Shown here: in pieces, positions 19,709-31,105 of the stretch
Layout of the letters: the number at the start of each line of letters is the position of its first letter
How positions within the stretch are numbered: the first letter of the stretch is position 1
Source of the DNA: Bartonella sp. CM31XJBT
GTDB taxonomy: Bacteria > Pseudomonadota > Alphaproteobacteria > Rhizobiales > Rhizobiaceae
Reading direction: 5' to 3'
NCBI RefSeq assembly: GCF_028618555.1
Contig: NZ_JAQITD010000012.1
Span: 1-64,000 of the forward strand
Length of the DNA stretch: 64,000 nt
Program-made: the position numbers and the translations under genes
Notes under the pieces: generated by a model
The model's input: the letters and a program-made list of their open reading frames with translations, nothing else
Database searches by the model: none
What the model was told of the DNA's origin: nothing

Positions 19709-20161
19709 ATGTTTATTACGAACGCTTATGCTCAAGTTGCAGGCGATGTTTCCGGTGGAATTTCATTTGCTAACGCTGTCCCATTCATTTTAATTTTTGC
19801 AATTATGTATTTTTTTATCATTCGTCCACAGCGTGCCCAAATGAAAAAACGCCAAGAAATGCTTAATGCAGTACGTCGTGGTGATACAGTTATAACGGGT
19901 GGTGGTATTATCGGCAAGGTTACGAAGGTTCACGACGAGAGTGGTGAATTAGAGGTTGAAATTGGTGAGAGTATAAATATTCGTGTTATTCGCTCAACAT
20001 TAGCTGATGTGCGCGTTAAAGGTGAGCCGATTGCAGAAAAAAAATCAAAACTTAATGCTAAAGCAAAAACACCACAAAAGTCTAAATCTAAAACGACAAC
20101 GAAAGAAGATATGAGTATCTCTGAAGAGAAAAAAGCTATATCAAAGGAAAATGCATCTTAA
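19709..20161 (+). CDS. yajC: Preprotein translocase subunit YajC
   Basis: 150 residues: a short periplasmic start, one membrane helix (about residues 23-40, PFILIFAIMYFFIIRPQRAQ), and the conserved cytoplasmic VRRGDTVITGGGIIGKV segment, followed by a Lys/Ser-rich tail longer than usual. YajC associates with SecDF-YidC at the Sec translocon. AGGAG lies before ATG 19709. In relatives secD and secF follow directly; here they are missing from the next 460 bp. Confidence 0.95.
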   Translation: MFITNAYAQVAGDVSGGISFANAVPFILIFAIMYFFIIRPQRAQMKKRQEMLNAVRRGDTVITGGGIIGKVTKVHDESGELEVEIGESINIRVIRSTLADVRVKGEPIAEKKSKLNAKAKTPQKSKSKTTTKEDMSISEEKKAISKENAS

Positions 20162-20623
20162 GGTGTAATGGCAGTTTATTACATTTTTTAAGCATTTTTG
20201 TAAAAAGCTTGGCAAGATCAAGACAATTTCATTGGAAAAGGGGCTTTTATAGTGGCTACAGAAAATGGAGTTTTTGTTTTCTTTAGATTATTAAAATAGT
20301 TGCTTTATTTATAGAATATTACGCAATTTTTTTCTGTTTTTTAAATAAGATCATTGTTTTTATAAAAAGAAATTTGTGAGTAAATAAGCTGAGGAAACTT
20401 TTTAAAAGATAGATTTATTGAAGCAGGTATAGCAATTTATCGCGATTTATTACCAAATTTTCCTATATTTGTTGTATGAGAAGATTAGGGTATTATATAA
20501 AAATTTTTACTTCAGTACTAGGTTATGGTTAACATATCAATGTTTATATCAGCCTTACTTTAATTTTTATGGTGAGAAGTAGCAAAGACAATTGGATTAT
20601 TCAAAAATAAAAGGTGCTTATTC
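20162..20623. other. Gap where secD and secF would be expected
   Basis: 460 bp with no coding frame and no recognisable SecD or SecF fragment. In related genomes yajC is followed by secD, secF and then the Mth938-like gene, which here begins at 20624. Either secDF lies elsewhere or the locus has been rearranged. Confidence 0.5.
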
Positions 20624-21010
20624 ATGTTCGATGCAATTCAAATTCGTGAAGCACATTTTCCAAGTCGCGCACCTATTGATGCTTATGGAAATGGTGGGTT
20701 TCGTTTTGCTGATATGTCTCATAGAGGTTCTATTATTTGTGTACCATCAGGTATTTATGGCATTGACATGGCAGGGCCTATTCCCACTCAAGGGGATATA
20801 TCTCGTGTTTTAGAAGAAGCTTCTGAAATCGAAGTTTTATTAATAGGTACTGGAATTGAATTATTACGATTACCTGAAGAGTTACGGGTGCTTTTAGGGG
20901 AAAAACGTATTTCATCAGATACAATGAGTACGGGAGCGGCGGTGCGTACATTTAATGTTTTATTGGCTGAAGATCGCGCTGTTGCGGCGTTATTATTTGC
21001 GGTAGAATAG
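20624..21010 (+). CDS. Mth938-like domain protein (NDUFAF3 homologue)
   Basis: 128 residues of the Mth938/DUF498 family. Family signatures are the GYGNGGFRF-like segment (here IDAYGNGGFRFAD), the PSGIYGID region, LLIGTGIELLRLPEELR, and the STGAAVRTFNVLLAEDR ending. The mitochondrial homologue NDUFAF3 is an assembly factor of respiratory complex I. The next gene is homologous to NDUFAF6, another complex I assembly factor, so a shared role in assembling NADH dehydrogenase is a reasonable inference. No catalytic residues are recognised. Confidence 0.88.
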   Translation: MFDAIQIREAHFPSRAPIDAYGNGGFRFADMSHRGSIICVPSGIYGIDMAGPIPTQGDISRVLEEASEIEVLLIGTGIELLRLPEELRVLLGEKRISSDTMSTGAAVRTFNVLLAEDRAVAALLFAVE

Positions 21011-21908
21011 AGTATTGTTTAATAAAACAAATGCTCTCGTCTAGTATGAAAGACTTGTGCGATTATTTTTCTGCGCCGTAAAGTACCGTCGTTTAAGGCG
21101 GTGATATAAGGGTATAGAATATACATAACTTAACATATTAAAGTGTTTTTAAATACAAAAGTGTTTTTAAATACAGCGGCAAGTATTTAGGACAAAGCTT
21201 GCTCGTCGTTCCTAATGAATCACATGAGTGATCAACTCTTGGCACTTGAGACAGTTCATAAGAGGCATTTTTAATTCTTTCTTATACAGTTGTTACCTAC
21301 AAGCCAGTTACGCTTGGGACGTGCAAGGGAATGGTTTTTATTAATTTAACATGGAATTGGTTTGAAATGAAAGCATATCTACGATATTTGGGATTCTAAT
21401 TTAACATACAAAACAACAAATTATGATTATAAATCAATGTATTGATAGTAACAGAAACTCACCGAGAGCAATTGGACTTTTTACAAATTGGTGTTGGTAA
21501 GAACCTTTGTCTTTTAGGATGGGGAGGAGGTCAATGATTTGATGAAGTTTTTGTGATCAGTGCATTTTTTATAAAATAACATTGTCATCCATCCACTGAA
21601 AAAGTGTTTTTCGTTGTTTGTTGTTCAAGTTTTACTATGCATGTTACGATTGTTTTTTAGCTTTTTTACTGCAAATGAAAACTTGAAGTCCTATAAGATA
21701 AGTTTTATCAGAAAAATTATTTATTTAATTTTTTTCTTTCTAAAACGAAAAGTGACTAGAAAAGAAACTTTAATTCACAATACAGTTAAGAGACACATTT
21801 AAAAATCTTATTTTCTGAACTGTATTTGCGTATCCTTCATTTTTTAATATGAATAAAAAGAGGATATTAATTTAATTGCTAAAAAAGGGACGTTAATAGG
21901 TTCATAGA
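21011..21908. other. 900-bp intergenic gap
   Basis: Contains copy B of the dispersed repeat. A 62-codon frame at 21614-21802 is AT-rich, lacks a good ribosome-binding site and has no recognisable homology, so it is not called. This gap splits two genes that are normally close together. Confidence 0.5.
21233..21374. repeat. Dispersed intergenic repeat, copy B
   Basis: The most complete copy: CAACTCTTGGCACTTGAG, CATAAGAGGCATTTTTA, CTTGGGACGTGCAAG, TTTTTATTAATTTAAC and GGTTTGAAATGAAAG. It shares the left block with copy A and the right blocks with copies C and F. Confidence 0.65.
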
Positions 21909-22769
21909 ATGATAGGCTCTCTTCCTTATTGTCTTGATATTTTACGTACCATAGATCGTGATCGCTATATATCGGTTTTATTTGCGCCTAAAAAAAAGCG
22001 CCAAGCATTGGCTGCTCTTTATGTATTTAATGCTGAAATTTCTCGTATTCGCGAAAGTGTACATGATCCACTCATAGGAGAAATACGGTTACGTTGGTGG
22101 TATGATACTATTGCTCATGGTGAAATGCAAACGAGTGGAAACAATCCGATTTTGAATGATTTATTAAAAGCAATGACTCTTTTTAATTTACCTAAGACAG
22201 CTTTTTTACGTTATTGTGATGCGCAAATTTTAGATCTTTATCACAATCCAATAGAAACACTTCATGATCTAGAGCATTATTGTGGTGAGACAGCAGGCAT
22301 AATTTTACAGCTTTCTTGTCAGATATTAGATCCTGAAACTGCACAAGAGTTTACAGATATCTATGAACATGGAGGGATTTCTCAAGGGTTAAGCGGTGTA
22401 TTGCGTCTTTTATCATTCATGCAATCACGATATCAATATTATTTACCTACTGATATATTAAAGGCTGTAGGAGTGAATAGGGAAGATTTGGAATCCCATC
22501 GTCTCAGTGATCAACAAAAGGGTCGTATTGTTGAAGCTATGGTAGCATTATCGCGCGATCATTATACCCAATTTTACGAGTATTCTTGTACTTTACCTAG
22601 AATTCTTAAGCCAGCTTTTCTTCCATTGGTCATTGTACCGGCTTCTCTTCAAAAAGCTATACAGCTGGGGGCAGCAATTTTTCAAGAGAGTGCAACTTTG
22701 CCATTGATATATCGCTATTGGTTGATAACAAGGGCAGCAATAAGCGGCAATTTTCCAAAGATACTGTAA
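21909..22769 (+). CDS. Squalene/phytoene synthase family protein (NDUFAF6-like)
   Basis: 286 residues of the trans-isoprenyl diphosphate synthase fold. Conserved parts: FAPKKKRQALAALYVFNAEISRIRE, the EIRLRWWYD segment, and YCGETAGIILQLSCQIL. The Asp-rich substrate motifs of true squalene and phytoene synthases are not seen: the first reads NAEISRIRE and the second, normally LRDxxED, reads LRLLSFMQS. This points away from terpene synthesis and toward the NDUFAF6-type branch, whose mitochondrial member assists complex I assembly. The neighbouring NDUFAF3-like gene supports this. Activity cannot be excluded from sequence alone. Confidence 0.82.
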   Translation: MIGSLPYCLDILRTIDRDRYISVLFAPKKKRQALAALYVFNAEISRIRESVHDPLIGEIRLRWWYDTIAHGEMQTSGNNPILNDLLKAMTLFNLPKTAFLRYCDAQILDLYHNPIETLHDLEHYCGETAGIILQLSCQILDPETAQEFTDIYEHGGISQGLSGVLRLLSFMQSRYQYYLPTDILKAVGVNREDLESHRLSDQQKGRIVEAMVALSRDHYTQFYEYSCTLPRILKPAFLPLVIVPASLQKAIQLGAAIFQESATLPLIYRYWLITRAAISGNFPKIL

Positions 22770-23682
22770 AAGAATATTACTACGTTGGAATGCGTAACAT
22801 GGAGACTGATTTTCTCATATGAAGATAAAAGGAGCCATTGTGATTCCAAACCATTTTTTTGTTATAAAAAATGTTGATGTTTTGGTTGTTATGAACGCAA
22901 AAGAATAAGAAATTTTATGATCTTGAAAATACAGTGTATTTCTTCATCAGTAATATGTTTTATTCAGTGTATTGGATGGGTGAGATGCAGATAAAGAAAA
23001 ACATGAGATAAATCTTAATACATTGGTTTGTTGGATGAAGAACTTTTAAGTACTCTGCATGTATTGATTGTAGCTCATTTGCAAATGAAATAAAATTTCT
23101 ATTTTATGAGAGAAGTTATCTTAGCAGTCTATAAGTCTATAAAAAACTCTTATTTTTGAGAAATTATAACATCATAATTGATGACTGTTATGATTTATGA
23201 ATATATTGATTTATAATGATAATTCGTTTTTTCTCATATTGAATGAGAGTCTTGAATAGAAAAAGATTTCTCCATTTTTATAATGAATTTTAAAAATAGT
23301 TTTTTTGTATATTATAAGTTTGGTGTGTAAATGAAATCATTTAAGGAAGAAGCAATATGCTCCTTATGAATGATATTAAGAGTAGTAATATGATGAGCTA
23401 TAAATGAGTGACGATAGGGATGATATTTATAGCTTAATGGGCGACAACCTTTACAACCTTTGGATGAATAATGTTTTTTAATGCGTTGCAAAAACGACTC
23501 TACATTCCATTGACTATTTTCTCGCAAATCCATACATGCACTGATTTGCGAGAGAATGAATCATTATACAAGTGTTTGATCCTAAGATATGCAAACAAGA
23601 GATCTATCTTACCTCTTCAACTATAGACGAAGAGCTGACGGAAACTTTATCAAATAAGTTCTTTAAATTATGTAAAATCTTT
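22770..23682. other. 900-bp intergenic gap before the ppiD end
   Basis: No credible gene. A 73-codon minus-strand frame (23312-23533) has no homology I recognise. A strong inverted repeat lies at 23520-23553. The stretch near 23238 (TTGAATGAGAGTC) resembles one near 4124, perhaps another decayed repeat. Confidence 0.5.
23520..23553. repeat. Perfect 11-bp inverted repeat with 12-nt loop
   Basis: TCTCGCAAATC (23520-23530) and GATTTGCGAGA (23543-23553) are exact complements. No T-run follows on either strand, so a standard terminator is unlikely. It lies about 130 bp beyond the 3' end of ppiD (minus strand), so it could be a ppiD mRNA end structure or a protein-binding site. Confidence 0.5.
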
Positions 23683-25572
23683 TTATTGGAGAGCGTTAAA
23701 GATCTGATTATAATTTGTGCTATTAATTTCCAAAGGATGTTCTTTATTGGCAACTTGTAGCATTTCTAGCTTGAGATCTTCTCTTATCATCATATCTATA
23801 TTGGTGCGGACTTCAGTTGAAAGAGTATGAGACGTGATATCTTTAGGCATGGTTACAGTCTTTATTTGATAAATGATACGGTTTGTTGCAACCGGACCTT
23901 TTATGATGCCATAATGACCTTTGGGAGCGGAAAATAATGCTTTAATGCCTTCAACGCCAAGGGTTTCAGATGAGTCTTGACGCCGGAGGGTGGGTGTTGT
24001 TTGTTTTGTAACACCAAGACTACGAGCAAGAGCAACAAGACTTTTTCCTTCCGTGAGCTGTTTGAGAGCATTTTGGGCTTTTTCATCAAGAAGACGTTGG
24101 ATTTCCTCATTTTTCCATTGAGAAAGAACATCTAGCTTAGCCTCTTCAAGTGTCTTATCACGGGCAGGAATAATTTTATCGACCTTGTACCAGAGATATC
24201 CACCATTTTGAAAAGAGAGAGGATCAAGATCGACTCCTTCGTTTGATTGATAGATGGCATTCAGTAAAATATCTTTTTGAGGTAAATCCGTGAGTATTGC
24301 ACCTTCAAGCGTTTTTCCTGTTTTATCAATGGTAATTGTGCGCAAAGATAACTTGTATTGGTCAGCTAACTCTTTGAGAGAAGCACCCTCAAAACGAGCA
24401 TTTTCAATGGCTGCATAATTGTTACGGATATCATCAGTAGCACGATTTTTGGCAAGTGTTTGGCGAATATTTTCTTCTACACTTTCAAAAGGAAGAGAGC
24501 TTGAGGGTTCAATATGCGTGACGCGAATGATAACAGGTCCTTGTAAGTCATTTATCACAGAACTGACTTGGCCTTGTTGAAGTTCAAAAATTTCAGATGT
24601 CAGATGATTAGGAAGTTCATTTTCTGCGAGAGGCCCTTTTTTTATTTCATTAAGAGTCTTTTTTTCAGCTTTTACCAGTTCATCAAAACTCAATCCATCA
24701 GCTATTTTTTTTGCTGCATTATCGGCTTCTTCGCGTGAGGGGAATCGCAGTTCTTCGAATGTACGCTTTTCAGGCGTTACAAAACGTGAAGCATTTTGTG
24801 TATAATAGGCTTTCGCCTCATCTGTTGAGATATCTTGAGGTTTTACAAAATCATTAAGTTCTATAGATAGCAAAGAGACAGTGCGGTATTCTGGAGCACG
24901 AAATTGACTTTGATGTGTTTCAAACCATTTTTGTAATGTTGCGTAATCAGGATCAGCAATTGTTTTCTTTTCTTTTAGATCAATAACAAGATAATCAGCA
25001 ATACGCATTTCTTCTTGATAAAGAGCAAGTGCTTTATAAAAGAGATTTGGTGCCTTCATATCAGAAAGTAAAGCAGCAATAAGCTGATTACGCTTTTCTT
25101 GTTTGGTGTAATAATTAAGAAAAGCACTTTCACTAATACGTAAATGCTGAAGATAGTTATAAAACAAGTTTTTATCAAAAGTGCCATTTACCTGGAACAT
25201 CTTATCAGAACCAATCGTATGAGCTATTGTATCTTTTGAAAGACTTATTTTCATTTTACGTGCTTGTTCATCAAGAAGTACATTTTGTTGTAATTGATTA
25301 AATACAAAAGCAGGAATTTGGTATTGCTGCATTTCATTTGCTGTAAACATTCGTCCAAGATGAGCTGCATATGCTAAACGTGCGCTTTGATCGGCGAGTG
25401 CAAGACGATAATCATCGATAGTTACTGTGGACTTTCCAGATGTAATAAGATCTCTTTCACTTTTTTTGTGTAACTGCGGTACCCCCCATAAAAGAATGAA
25501 GCATAAGAGTAAAATAGCAAGGAAAATTCTAAAAATCCAAGAATTTGTAGCATTTCTTATGATGTCAAGCAT
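23683..25572 (-). CDS. ppiD: Periplasmic chaperone PpiD (peptidyl-prolyl isomerase, SurA-like)
   Basis: 629 residues. A single N-terminal membrane anchor (about residues 12-32, WIFRIFLAILLLCFILLWGV) tethers a periplasmic body: a SurA_N-like chaperone domain (residues 35-190), a parvulin domain near residues 240-355 (FEELRFPSREEADNAAKKIADG...PLAENELPNHLTSEIF), and a second C-terminal chaperone region. PpiD sits at the SecYEG exit and helps newly exported outer-membrane and periplasmic proteins fold, which could include the autotransporters of this window. It is divergent from tpiA, with a 150-bp shared promoter region. Confidence 0.9.
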   Translation of the reverse strand: MLDIIRNATNSWIFRIFLAILLLCFILLWGVPQLHKKSERDLITSGKSTVTIDDYRLALADQSARLAYAAHLGRMFTANEMQQYQIPAFVFNQLQQNVLLDEQARKMKISLSKDTIAHTIGSDKMFQVNGTFDKNLFYNYLQHLRISESAFLNYYTKQEKRNQLIAALLSDMKAPNLFYKALALYQEEMRIADYLVIDLKEKKTIADPDYATLQKWFETHQSQFRAPEYRTVSLLSIELNDFVKPQDISTDEAKAYYTQNASRFVTPEKRTFEELRFPSREEADNAAKKIADGLSFDELVKAEKKTLNEIKKGPLAENELPNHLTSEIFELQQGQVSSVINDLQGPVIIRVTHIEPSSSLPFESVEENIRQTLAKNRATDDIRNNYAAIENARFEGASLKELADQYKLSLRTITIDKTGKTLEGAILTDLPQKDILLNAIYQSNEGVDLDPLSFQNGGYLWYKVDKIIPARDKTLEEAKLDVLSQWKNEEIQRLLDEKAQNALKQLTEGKSLVALARSLGVTKQTTPTLRRQDSSETLGVEGIKALFSAPKGHYGIIKGPVATNRIIYQIKTVTMPKDITSHTLSTEVRTNIDMMIREDLKLEMLQVANKEHPLEINSTNYNQIFNALQ

Positions 25573-25726
25573 TGTTCAGGTCCATTTTTAATGTGAGTTA
25601 TTATCAAAGCTGTAATGGAATTTGCAATAAAGAGATGAAAGATGCAAGCTTTAAAGACTTGCTTTCATTTTATAATTTGGTAACTACAGATAAACAATGT
25701 ATTGTAAGAGCTCTTGAGGTGAAAAT

Positions 25727-26491
25727 ATGTCTCAAAATATTCGGCCTTTTCTTGCTGGAAATTGGAAAATGAATGGAACGAGTGAATCGCTTGGAGAGTT
25801 GCGTGCTATTGCTACAGGCGTTAGCTCTGATCTAGGTCATCTTTTTGAGGCGCTTATTTGTGTTCCAGCAACGCTTTTATCGCGTGCTTCTAATACGCTG
25901 AATGGTGAAAATCTCCTTTTAGGAGGACAAAATTGTCACTTTGATGATCATGGTCCTTATACTGGAGATGTTTCAGCTTTTATGCTTAAAGAAGCGGGAG
26001 CAAGTCATGTTATTATTGGGCATTCAGAACGTCGTACAGTGTACCAAGAAAATGATGCGATTGTCTGTGCCAAAGTACAAGCTGCGTGGCGAGCAGGTCT
26101 TGTGGCTCTTGTGTGTATTGGTGAAACATTGGAGGAGCGTAAGAATAATAAAGTACTGGATATTCTCACGCAGCAGCTTGAAGAATCTTTACCAGATGAT
26201 GCAACAGAAGAGAATACCATTATCGCTTATGAACCAGTTTGGGCGATAGGCACCGGCAATACAGCGACTCCAGAAGATATTGCAAAAGTACATCATTTCA
26301 TTCGTGATAAGGTGCGCTCTCGTTTTGGTGATGAAGGCAATAAGATTCGTTTGCTTTATGGTGGATCCGTAAAGCCATCCAATGCATTTGAGCTTTTAAG
26401 CATTGCTCATGTTAATGGTGCTTTGATAGGTGGAGCAAGCTTAAAAGCGATTGATTTTTTAACTATTTGCGATGTTTGTCGTAAACTATAG
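25727..26491 (+). CDS. tpiA: Triosephosphate isomerase
   Basis: 254 residues, normal length. Interconverts dihydroxyacetone phosphate and glyceraldehyde 3-phosphate. Active-site residues are in place: Lys in GNWKMNG, His in IIGHSERR, and the catalytic Glu in AYEPVWAIGTG; the phosphate loop LLYGGSVKPSN is also present. Start ATG 25727 follows a GAGGTG. It heads a run with secG, pyrG, kdsA and eno. Confidence 0.97.
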   Translation: MSQNIRPFLAGNWKMNGTSESLGELRAIATGVSSDLGHLFEALICVPATLLSRASNTLNGENLLLGGQNCHFDDHGPYTGDVSAFMLKEAGASHVIIGHSERRTVYQENDAIVCAKVQAAWRAGLVALVCIGETLEERKNNKVLDILTQQLEESLPDDATEENTIIAYEPVWAIGTGNTATPEDIAKVHHFIRDKVRSRFGDEGNKIRLLYGGSVKPSNAFELLSIAHVNGALIGGASLKAIDFLTICDVCRKL

Positions 26492-26573
26492 CAGAGAAAT
26501 TTGAGTTTCCCCTTGGATTGTGCGTTATTTATGTGTAAATAGCTATTAAAGAGTTATTTGAAGAGCAGGGTTT

Positions 26574-27026
26574 ATGCAAACAGTACTTATAGTTATTCAT
26601 TTTTTGATTGTGATTACTTTGGTTGGTGTTATATTAATTCAACCTTCAGAAGGTGGTGGGCTAGGTGTGAGTAATAGCTCAGGGTTGATGAAAACTCGTG
26701 GATCTCGAAACCCTTTAACACGTTTGACTGCTATTTTAGCCTGTTGTTTTTTTGTTGTGTCTATTGGACTTACCGTGGTGGGTAATATATCAAATTCTAG
26801 TTCTGATATCTTAAAGCGTATACCGGTTAATTCAGAACAGAATTCTACCGATAAAGGCTCAGGCTCAGTTCCATCATCAAATGATGAGTCTTCCCCTTCT
26901 GTTCTTGAACAGCTAGGAGGCACTTCGAATTCTCCGCAGGAACAGAAACAGTCCACAAATCCTGAAGCAGAAAGTCCAGTTCCACAGGTTCTTGAAAACA
27001 CAGTTCCGGATAACAGTACAAAATAG
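26574..27026 (+). CDS. secG: Protein-export membrane protein SecG
   Basis: 150 residues: two membrane helices (about residues 3-22 and 53-73) joined by the conserved loop LIQPSEGGGLGVS...MKTRGSRNPLTRLT, followed by a Ser/Glu/Pro-rich tail of about 70 residues that is longer than in enterobacteria but common in this order. SecG is the accessory subunit of SecYEG. It lies between tpiA and pyrG, the usual place in Hyphomicrobiales. Confidence 0.95.
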   Translation: MQTVLIVIHFLIVITLVGVILIQPSEGGGLGVSNSSGLMKTRGSRNPLTRLTAILACCFFVVSIGLTVVGNISNSSSDILKRIPVNSEQNSTDKGSGSVPSSNDESSPSVLEQLGGTSNSPQEQKQSTNPEAESPVPQVLENTVPDNSTK

Positions 27027-27051
27027 TTTTTTAAGAAAATATAGACTTTTT

Positions 27052-27077
27052 AAAAAGGTGATTTTTTCACCTTTTTT
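27052..27077 (+). terminator. Hairpin terminator after secG
   Basis: AAAAAGGTGA (27052-27061) pairs with TCACCTTTTT (27067-27076) around a 5-nt loop of T residues, and T residues follow. A typical intrinsic terminator separating tpiA-secG from pyrG. Confidence 0.75.
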
Positions 27078-27153
27078 ATTTTAGAAGAAAAATTGTTTCT
27101 TTTTGCATTTTTTGCTGGAAAAATCATTATAAATTGCTTATCACCATAAGCCC

Positions 27154-28782
27154 ATGGCACGTTATGTTTTTATTACTGGTGGTGTGGTTTCTTCCCTTGG
27201 AAAAGGCATCGCAGCGGCGGCGTTAGCAGCGTTATTACAGGCTCGTGGTTATCGCGTACGTCTTCGCAAACTTGATCCTTATTTAAATGTTGATCCAGGT
27301 ACGATGTCACCTTATCAACATGGTGAAGTATTTGTGACCGATGATGGTGCAGAAACGGATCTTGATCTTGGTCATTATGAGCGTTTTACTGGGCGTTCTG
27401 CAAATAGCCAAGATAGTATTACAACAGGGCGTATTTATCGCAATATCATTGAACGAGAGCGGCGTGGTGATTATTTGGGGGCAACAGTCCAAGTTATTCC
27501 TCATGTTACAGATGAAATTAAGAGATTCATTACGATGGGAAATGAAGAATTTGATTTTGTTTTATGTGAGATAGGTGGAACGGTTGGTGATATTGAAGCA
27601 ATGCCTTTTCTAGAAGCGATTCGTCAGCTTCGCAATGAGTTACCGAGACAAAATGTCGTTTATGTCCATCTCACATTAATGCCTTATATTCCTTCAGCAG
27701 GTGAATTAAAAACGAAACCAACACAACATTCTGTCAAAGAATTGCAAGCAGTTGGTATTTCTCCTGATATTTTGCTTGTACGTGCAGATCGATCTATTCC
27801 AGAAACAGAACGGTGCAAATTATCACTTTTTTGCAATGTTCGCTCCAATGCAGTCATTCAGGCATTAGATATGCCAACGATTTATGATGTTCCTATGGCA
27901 TACCATAAGGAAGGTTTGGACTCTGAAGTTCTTTGCGCTTTTGGAATCGATTCGGCACCTTCCCCCAAGATGGATCGTTGGGAGGATATTACGCATCGTA
28001 TTCACAATCCTGAAGGAGAAGTCACGATTGCTATTGTAGGGAAATATACGGGCTTAAAGGATGCTTATAAATCTCTTATTGAAGCGATTGCGCATGGTGG
28101 TTTAGCGAATAGAGTGAAAGTTAATATTGAGTGGATTGATTCGGAACTTTTTGAAAAAGAAGATTCTGTTTCAGCTTTACAAAAAGCCCATGGTATTTTG
28201 GTTCCAGGTGCTTTTGGGGCACGTGGGGCAGAAGGGAAGATTCGAGCAATTCAATTTGCACGAGAGCGTAAAGTTCCATTTTTAGGGATTTGTTTTGGGA
28301 TGCAATTAGCTTGTATAGAAGCTGCGCGCAATATTGCACAGATTGAGAATGCTTCATCGAGTGAGTTTTGCGAAACAGACAATCCAATTGTAGGTTTAAT
28401 GACAGAATGGCTTAAAGGAGACGTCCTTGAAAAACGTACAAGAAATGGTGATCTCGGCGGTTCGATGCGCCTTGGTGCTTTTGCTGCTGAATTAAAAGAA
28501 GAGAGTCATATTGCTCAAATTTATGGGATGACCAAGATTGTCGAGCGACATCGTCATCGTTATGAGGTCAATATTGATTATAAGGATAAGTTAGAACAGT
28601 GTGGTTTGATTTTTTCTGGGATGTCTCCTGATGGTATTTTACCAGAAACGATAGAATATGTAGATCATCCATGGTTTATTGGTGTTCAATATCATCCAGA
28701 ATTAAAATCCCGTCCTTTTGATCCACATCCGCTTTTTTCTTCTTTTATTGAAGCTGCTGTAGAACAAAGTCGATTAGTTTAA
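27154..28782 (+). CDS. pyrG: CTP synthase
   Basis: 542 residues. Converts UTP to CTP using ATP and glutamine. The N-terminal synthetase domain carries the P-loop-like [14 protein letters not shown]; the C-terminal class I glutamine amidotransferase has the nucleophile in [10 protein letters not shown] (Cys near residue 380) and the His/Glu pair in YHPELKS. No clear Shine-Dalgarno sequence precedes ATG 27154. It begins a probable pyrG-kdsA-eno unit. Confidence 0.97.
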   Translation: MARYVFITGGVVSSLGKGIAAAALAALLQARGYRVRLRKLDPYLNVDPGTMSPYQHGEVFVTDDGAETDLDLGHYERFTGRSANSQDSITTGRIYRNIIERERRGDYLGATVQVIPHVTDEIKRFITMGNEEFDFVLCEIGGTVGDIEAMPFLEAIRQLRNELPRQNVVYVHLTLMPYIPSAGELKTKPTQHSVKELQAVGISPDILLVRADRSIPETERCKLSLFCNVRSNAVIQALDMPTIYDVPMAYHKEGLDSEVLCAFGIDSAPSPKMDRWEDITHRIHNPEGEVTIAIVGKYTGLKDAYKSLIEAIAHGGLANRVKVNIEWIDSELFEKEDSVSALQKAHGILVPGAFGARGAEGKIRAIQFARERKVPFLGICFGMQLACIEAARNIAQIENASSSEFCETDNPIVGLMTEWLKGDVLEKRTRNGDLGGSMRLGAFAAELKEESHIAQIYGMTKIVERHRHRYEVNIDYKDKLEQCGLIFSGMSPDGILPETIEYVDHPWFIGVQYHPELKSRPFDPHPLFSSFIEAAVEQSRLV

Positions 28783-28818
28783 TGCATAAATTGGGTTACT
28801 TTGCTCTTGAGGGATAAA

Positions 28819-29655
28819 ATGACTAAACCAAATGCCCGTGTGAAAGTTGGAAATATGATTTTTTCAAATGAAATGCCTCTTTCATTAATTGCAGGGCCGT
28901 GTCAGATGGAAAGTCGTGATCATGCTTTTGAAATGGCTGGTCGTATTAAAACAATTACCGATCAGCTTGGTATCGGGTTTGTTTATAAATCAAGTTACGA
29001 TAAAGCCAACAGAACCTCTTTGGGGGCGGCACGTGGTATTGGTCTTGAAAAAGCAATGTCCATTTTTTCTGATTTAAAAAAAGAGTTTAATTGTCCCATA
29101 TTAACTGATGTGCATACAGAAGAGCAATGTACAATTGTTTCTTCTACAGTTGATATTTTACAAATACCGGCTTTTTTATGTCGTCAAACAGATCTTTTGG
29201 TAGCAGCAGCCAAAACAGAATGTGTTATTAACATTAAAAAAGGTCAGTTTTTAGCGCCGTGGGACATGGAGAATGTTTTAAAAAAGGTTGTTTACAGTGG
29301 TAATCCGAATGTTATGCTTTGTGAGCGAGGCACGTCATTTGGTTACAACCGACTTATTTCTGATATGCGTTCGTTGCCTATTTTACGTTCATTTGGTGCT
29401 CCTGTTATTTTTGATGCAACGCATTCTGTTCAAGAACCTGGAGGGCAGGGGGCTTCATCTGGTGGGCAGCGTCAATTTGTTGAAATTTTAGCGCGTGCAG
29501 CTGTCTCTGTTGGGGTAGCTGGTATTTTTTTAGAAACACATCAAGATCCAGATAATGCACCTTCTGATGGACCCAATATGGTTAAAGTTGATGATTTACA
29601 AAGATTGCTTGAGACTTTAATGGAATTTGATTATCTGTCAAAAAAGTTGAGTTGA
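28819..29655 (+). CDS. kdsA: 3-deoxy-8-phosphooctulonate synthase (Kdo8P synthase)
   Basis: 278 residues from ATG 28819; an in-frame TTG at 28801 is less likely because GAGGGA at 28809-28814 serves the ATG. Condenses phosphoenolpyruvate with arabinose 5-phosphate to give Kdo8P for the lipopolysaccharide inner core. Signatures include LIAGPCQMES, YKSSYDKANRTS and DATHSVQEPGGQG. It lies 36 bp after pyrG and just before eno. Confidence 0.96.
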   Translation: MTKPNARVKVGNMIFSNEMPLSLIAGPCQMESRDHAFEMAGRIKTITDQLGIGFVYKSSYDKANRTSLGAARGIGLEKAMSIFSDLKKEFNCPILTDVHTEEQCTIVSSTVDILQIPAFLCRQTDLLVAAAKTECVINIKKGQFLAPWDMENVLKKVVYSGNPNVMLCERGTSFGYNRLISDMRSLPILRSFGAPVIFDATHSVQEPGGQGASSGGQRQFVEILARAAVSVGVAGIFLETHQDPDNAPSDGPNMVKVDDLQRLLETLMEFDYLSKKLS

Positions 29656-29681
29656 GAAGAGAAAAAATATTTCATTAATAG

Positions 29682-31013
<1,332 letters not shown>

Positions 31014-31105
31014 AAGTATAAGATCATTTAGATTATGAAATTGAGATTTCTTATCAAAGGCATATACGCAATAATTTTTAAGTGTTTAAATTTATAGGGA
31101 TTAAG

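Noticed and set aside
21614-21802. 62-codon plus-strand frame between the Mth938-like and NDUFAF6-like genes
   Set aside because: Strongly AT-driven composition, no convincing ribosome-binding site and no recognisable family.
23312-23533. 73-codon minus-strand frame
   Set aside because: Its start overlaps a strong inverted repeat, it shows no homology I recognise, and there is no ribosome-binding site.
25572-25772. 66-codon frame overlapping the ppiD-tpiA divergent region
   Set aside because: Runs into tpiA out of frame and has no support of its own; the region is better read as a shared promoter.
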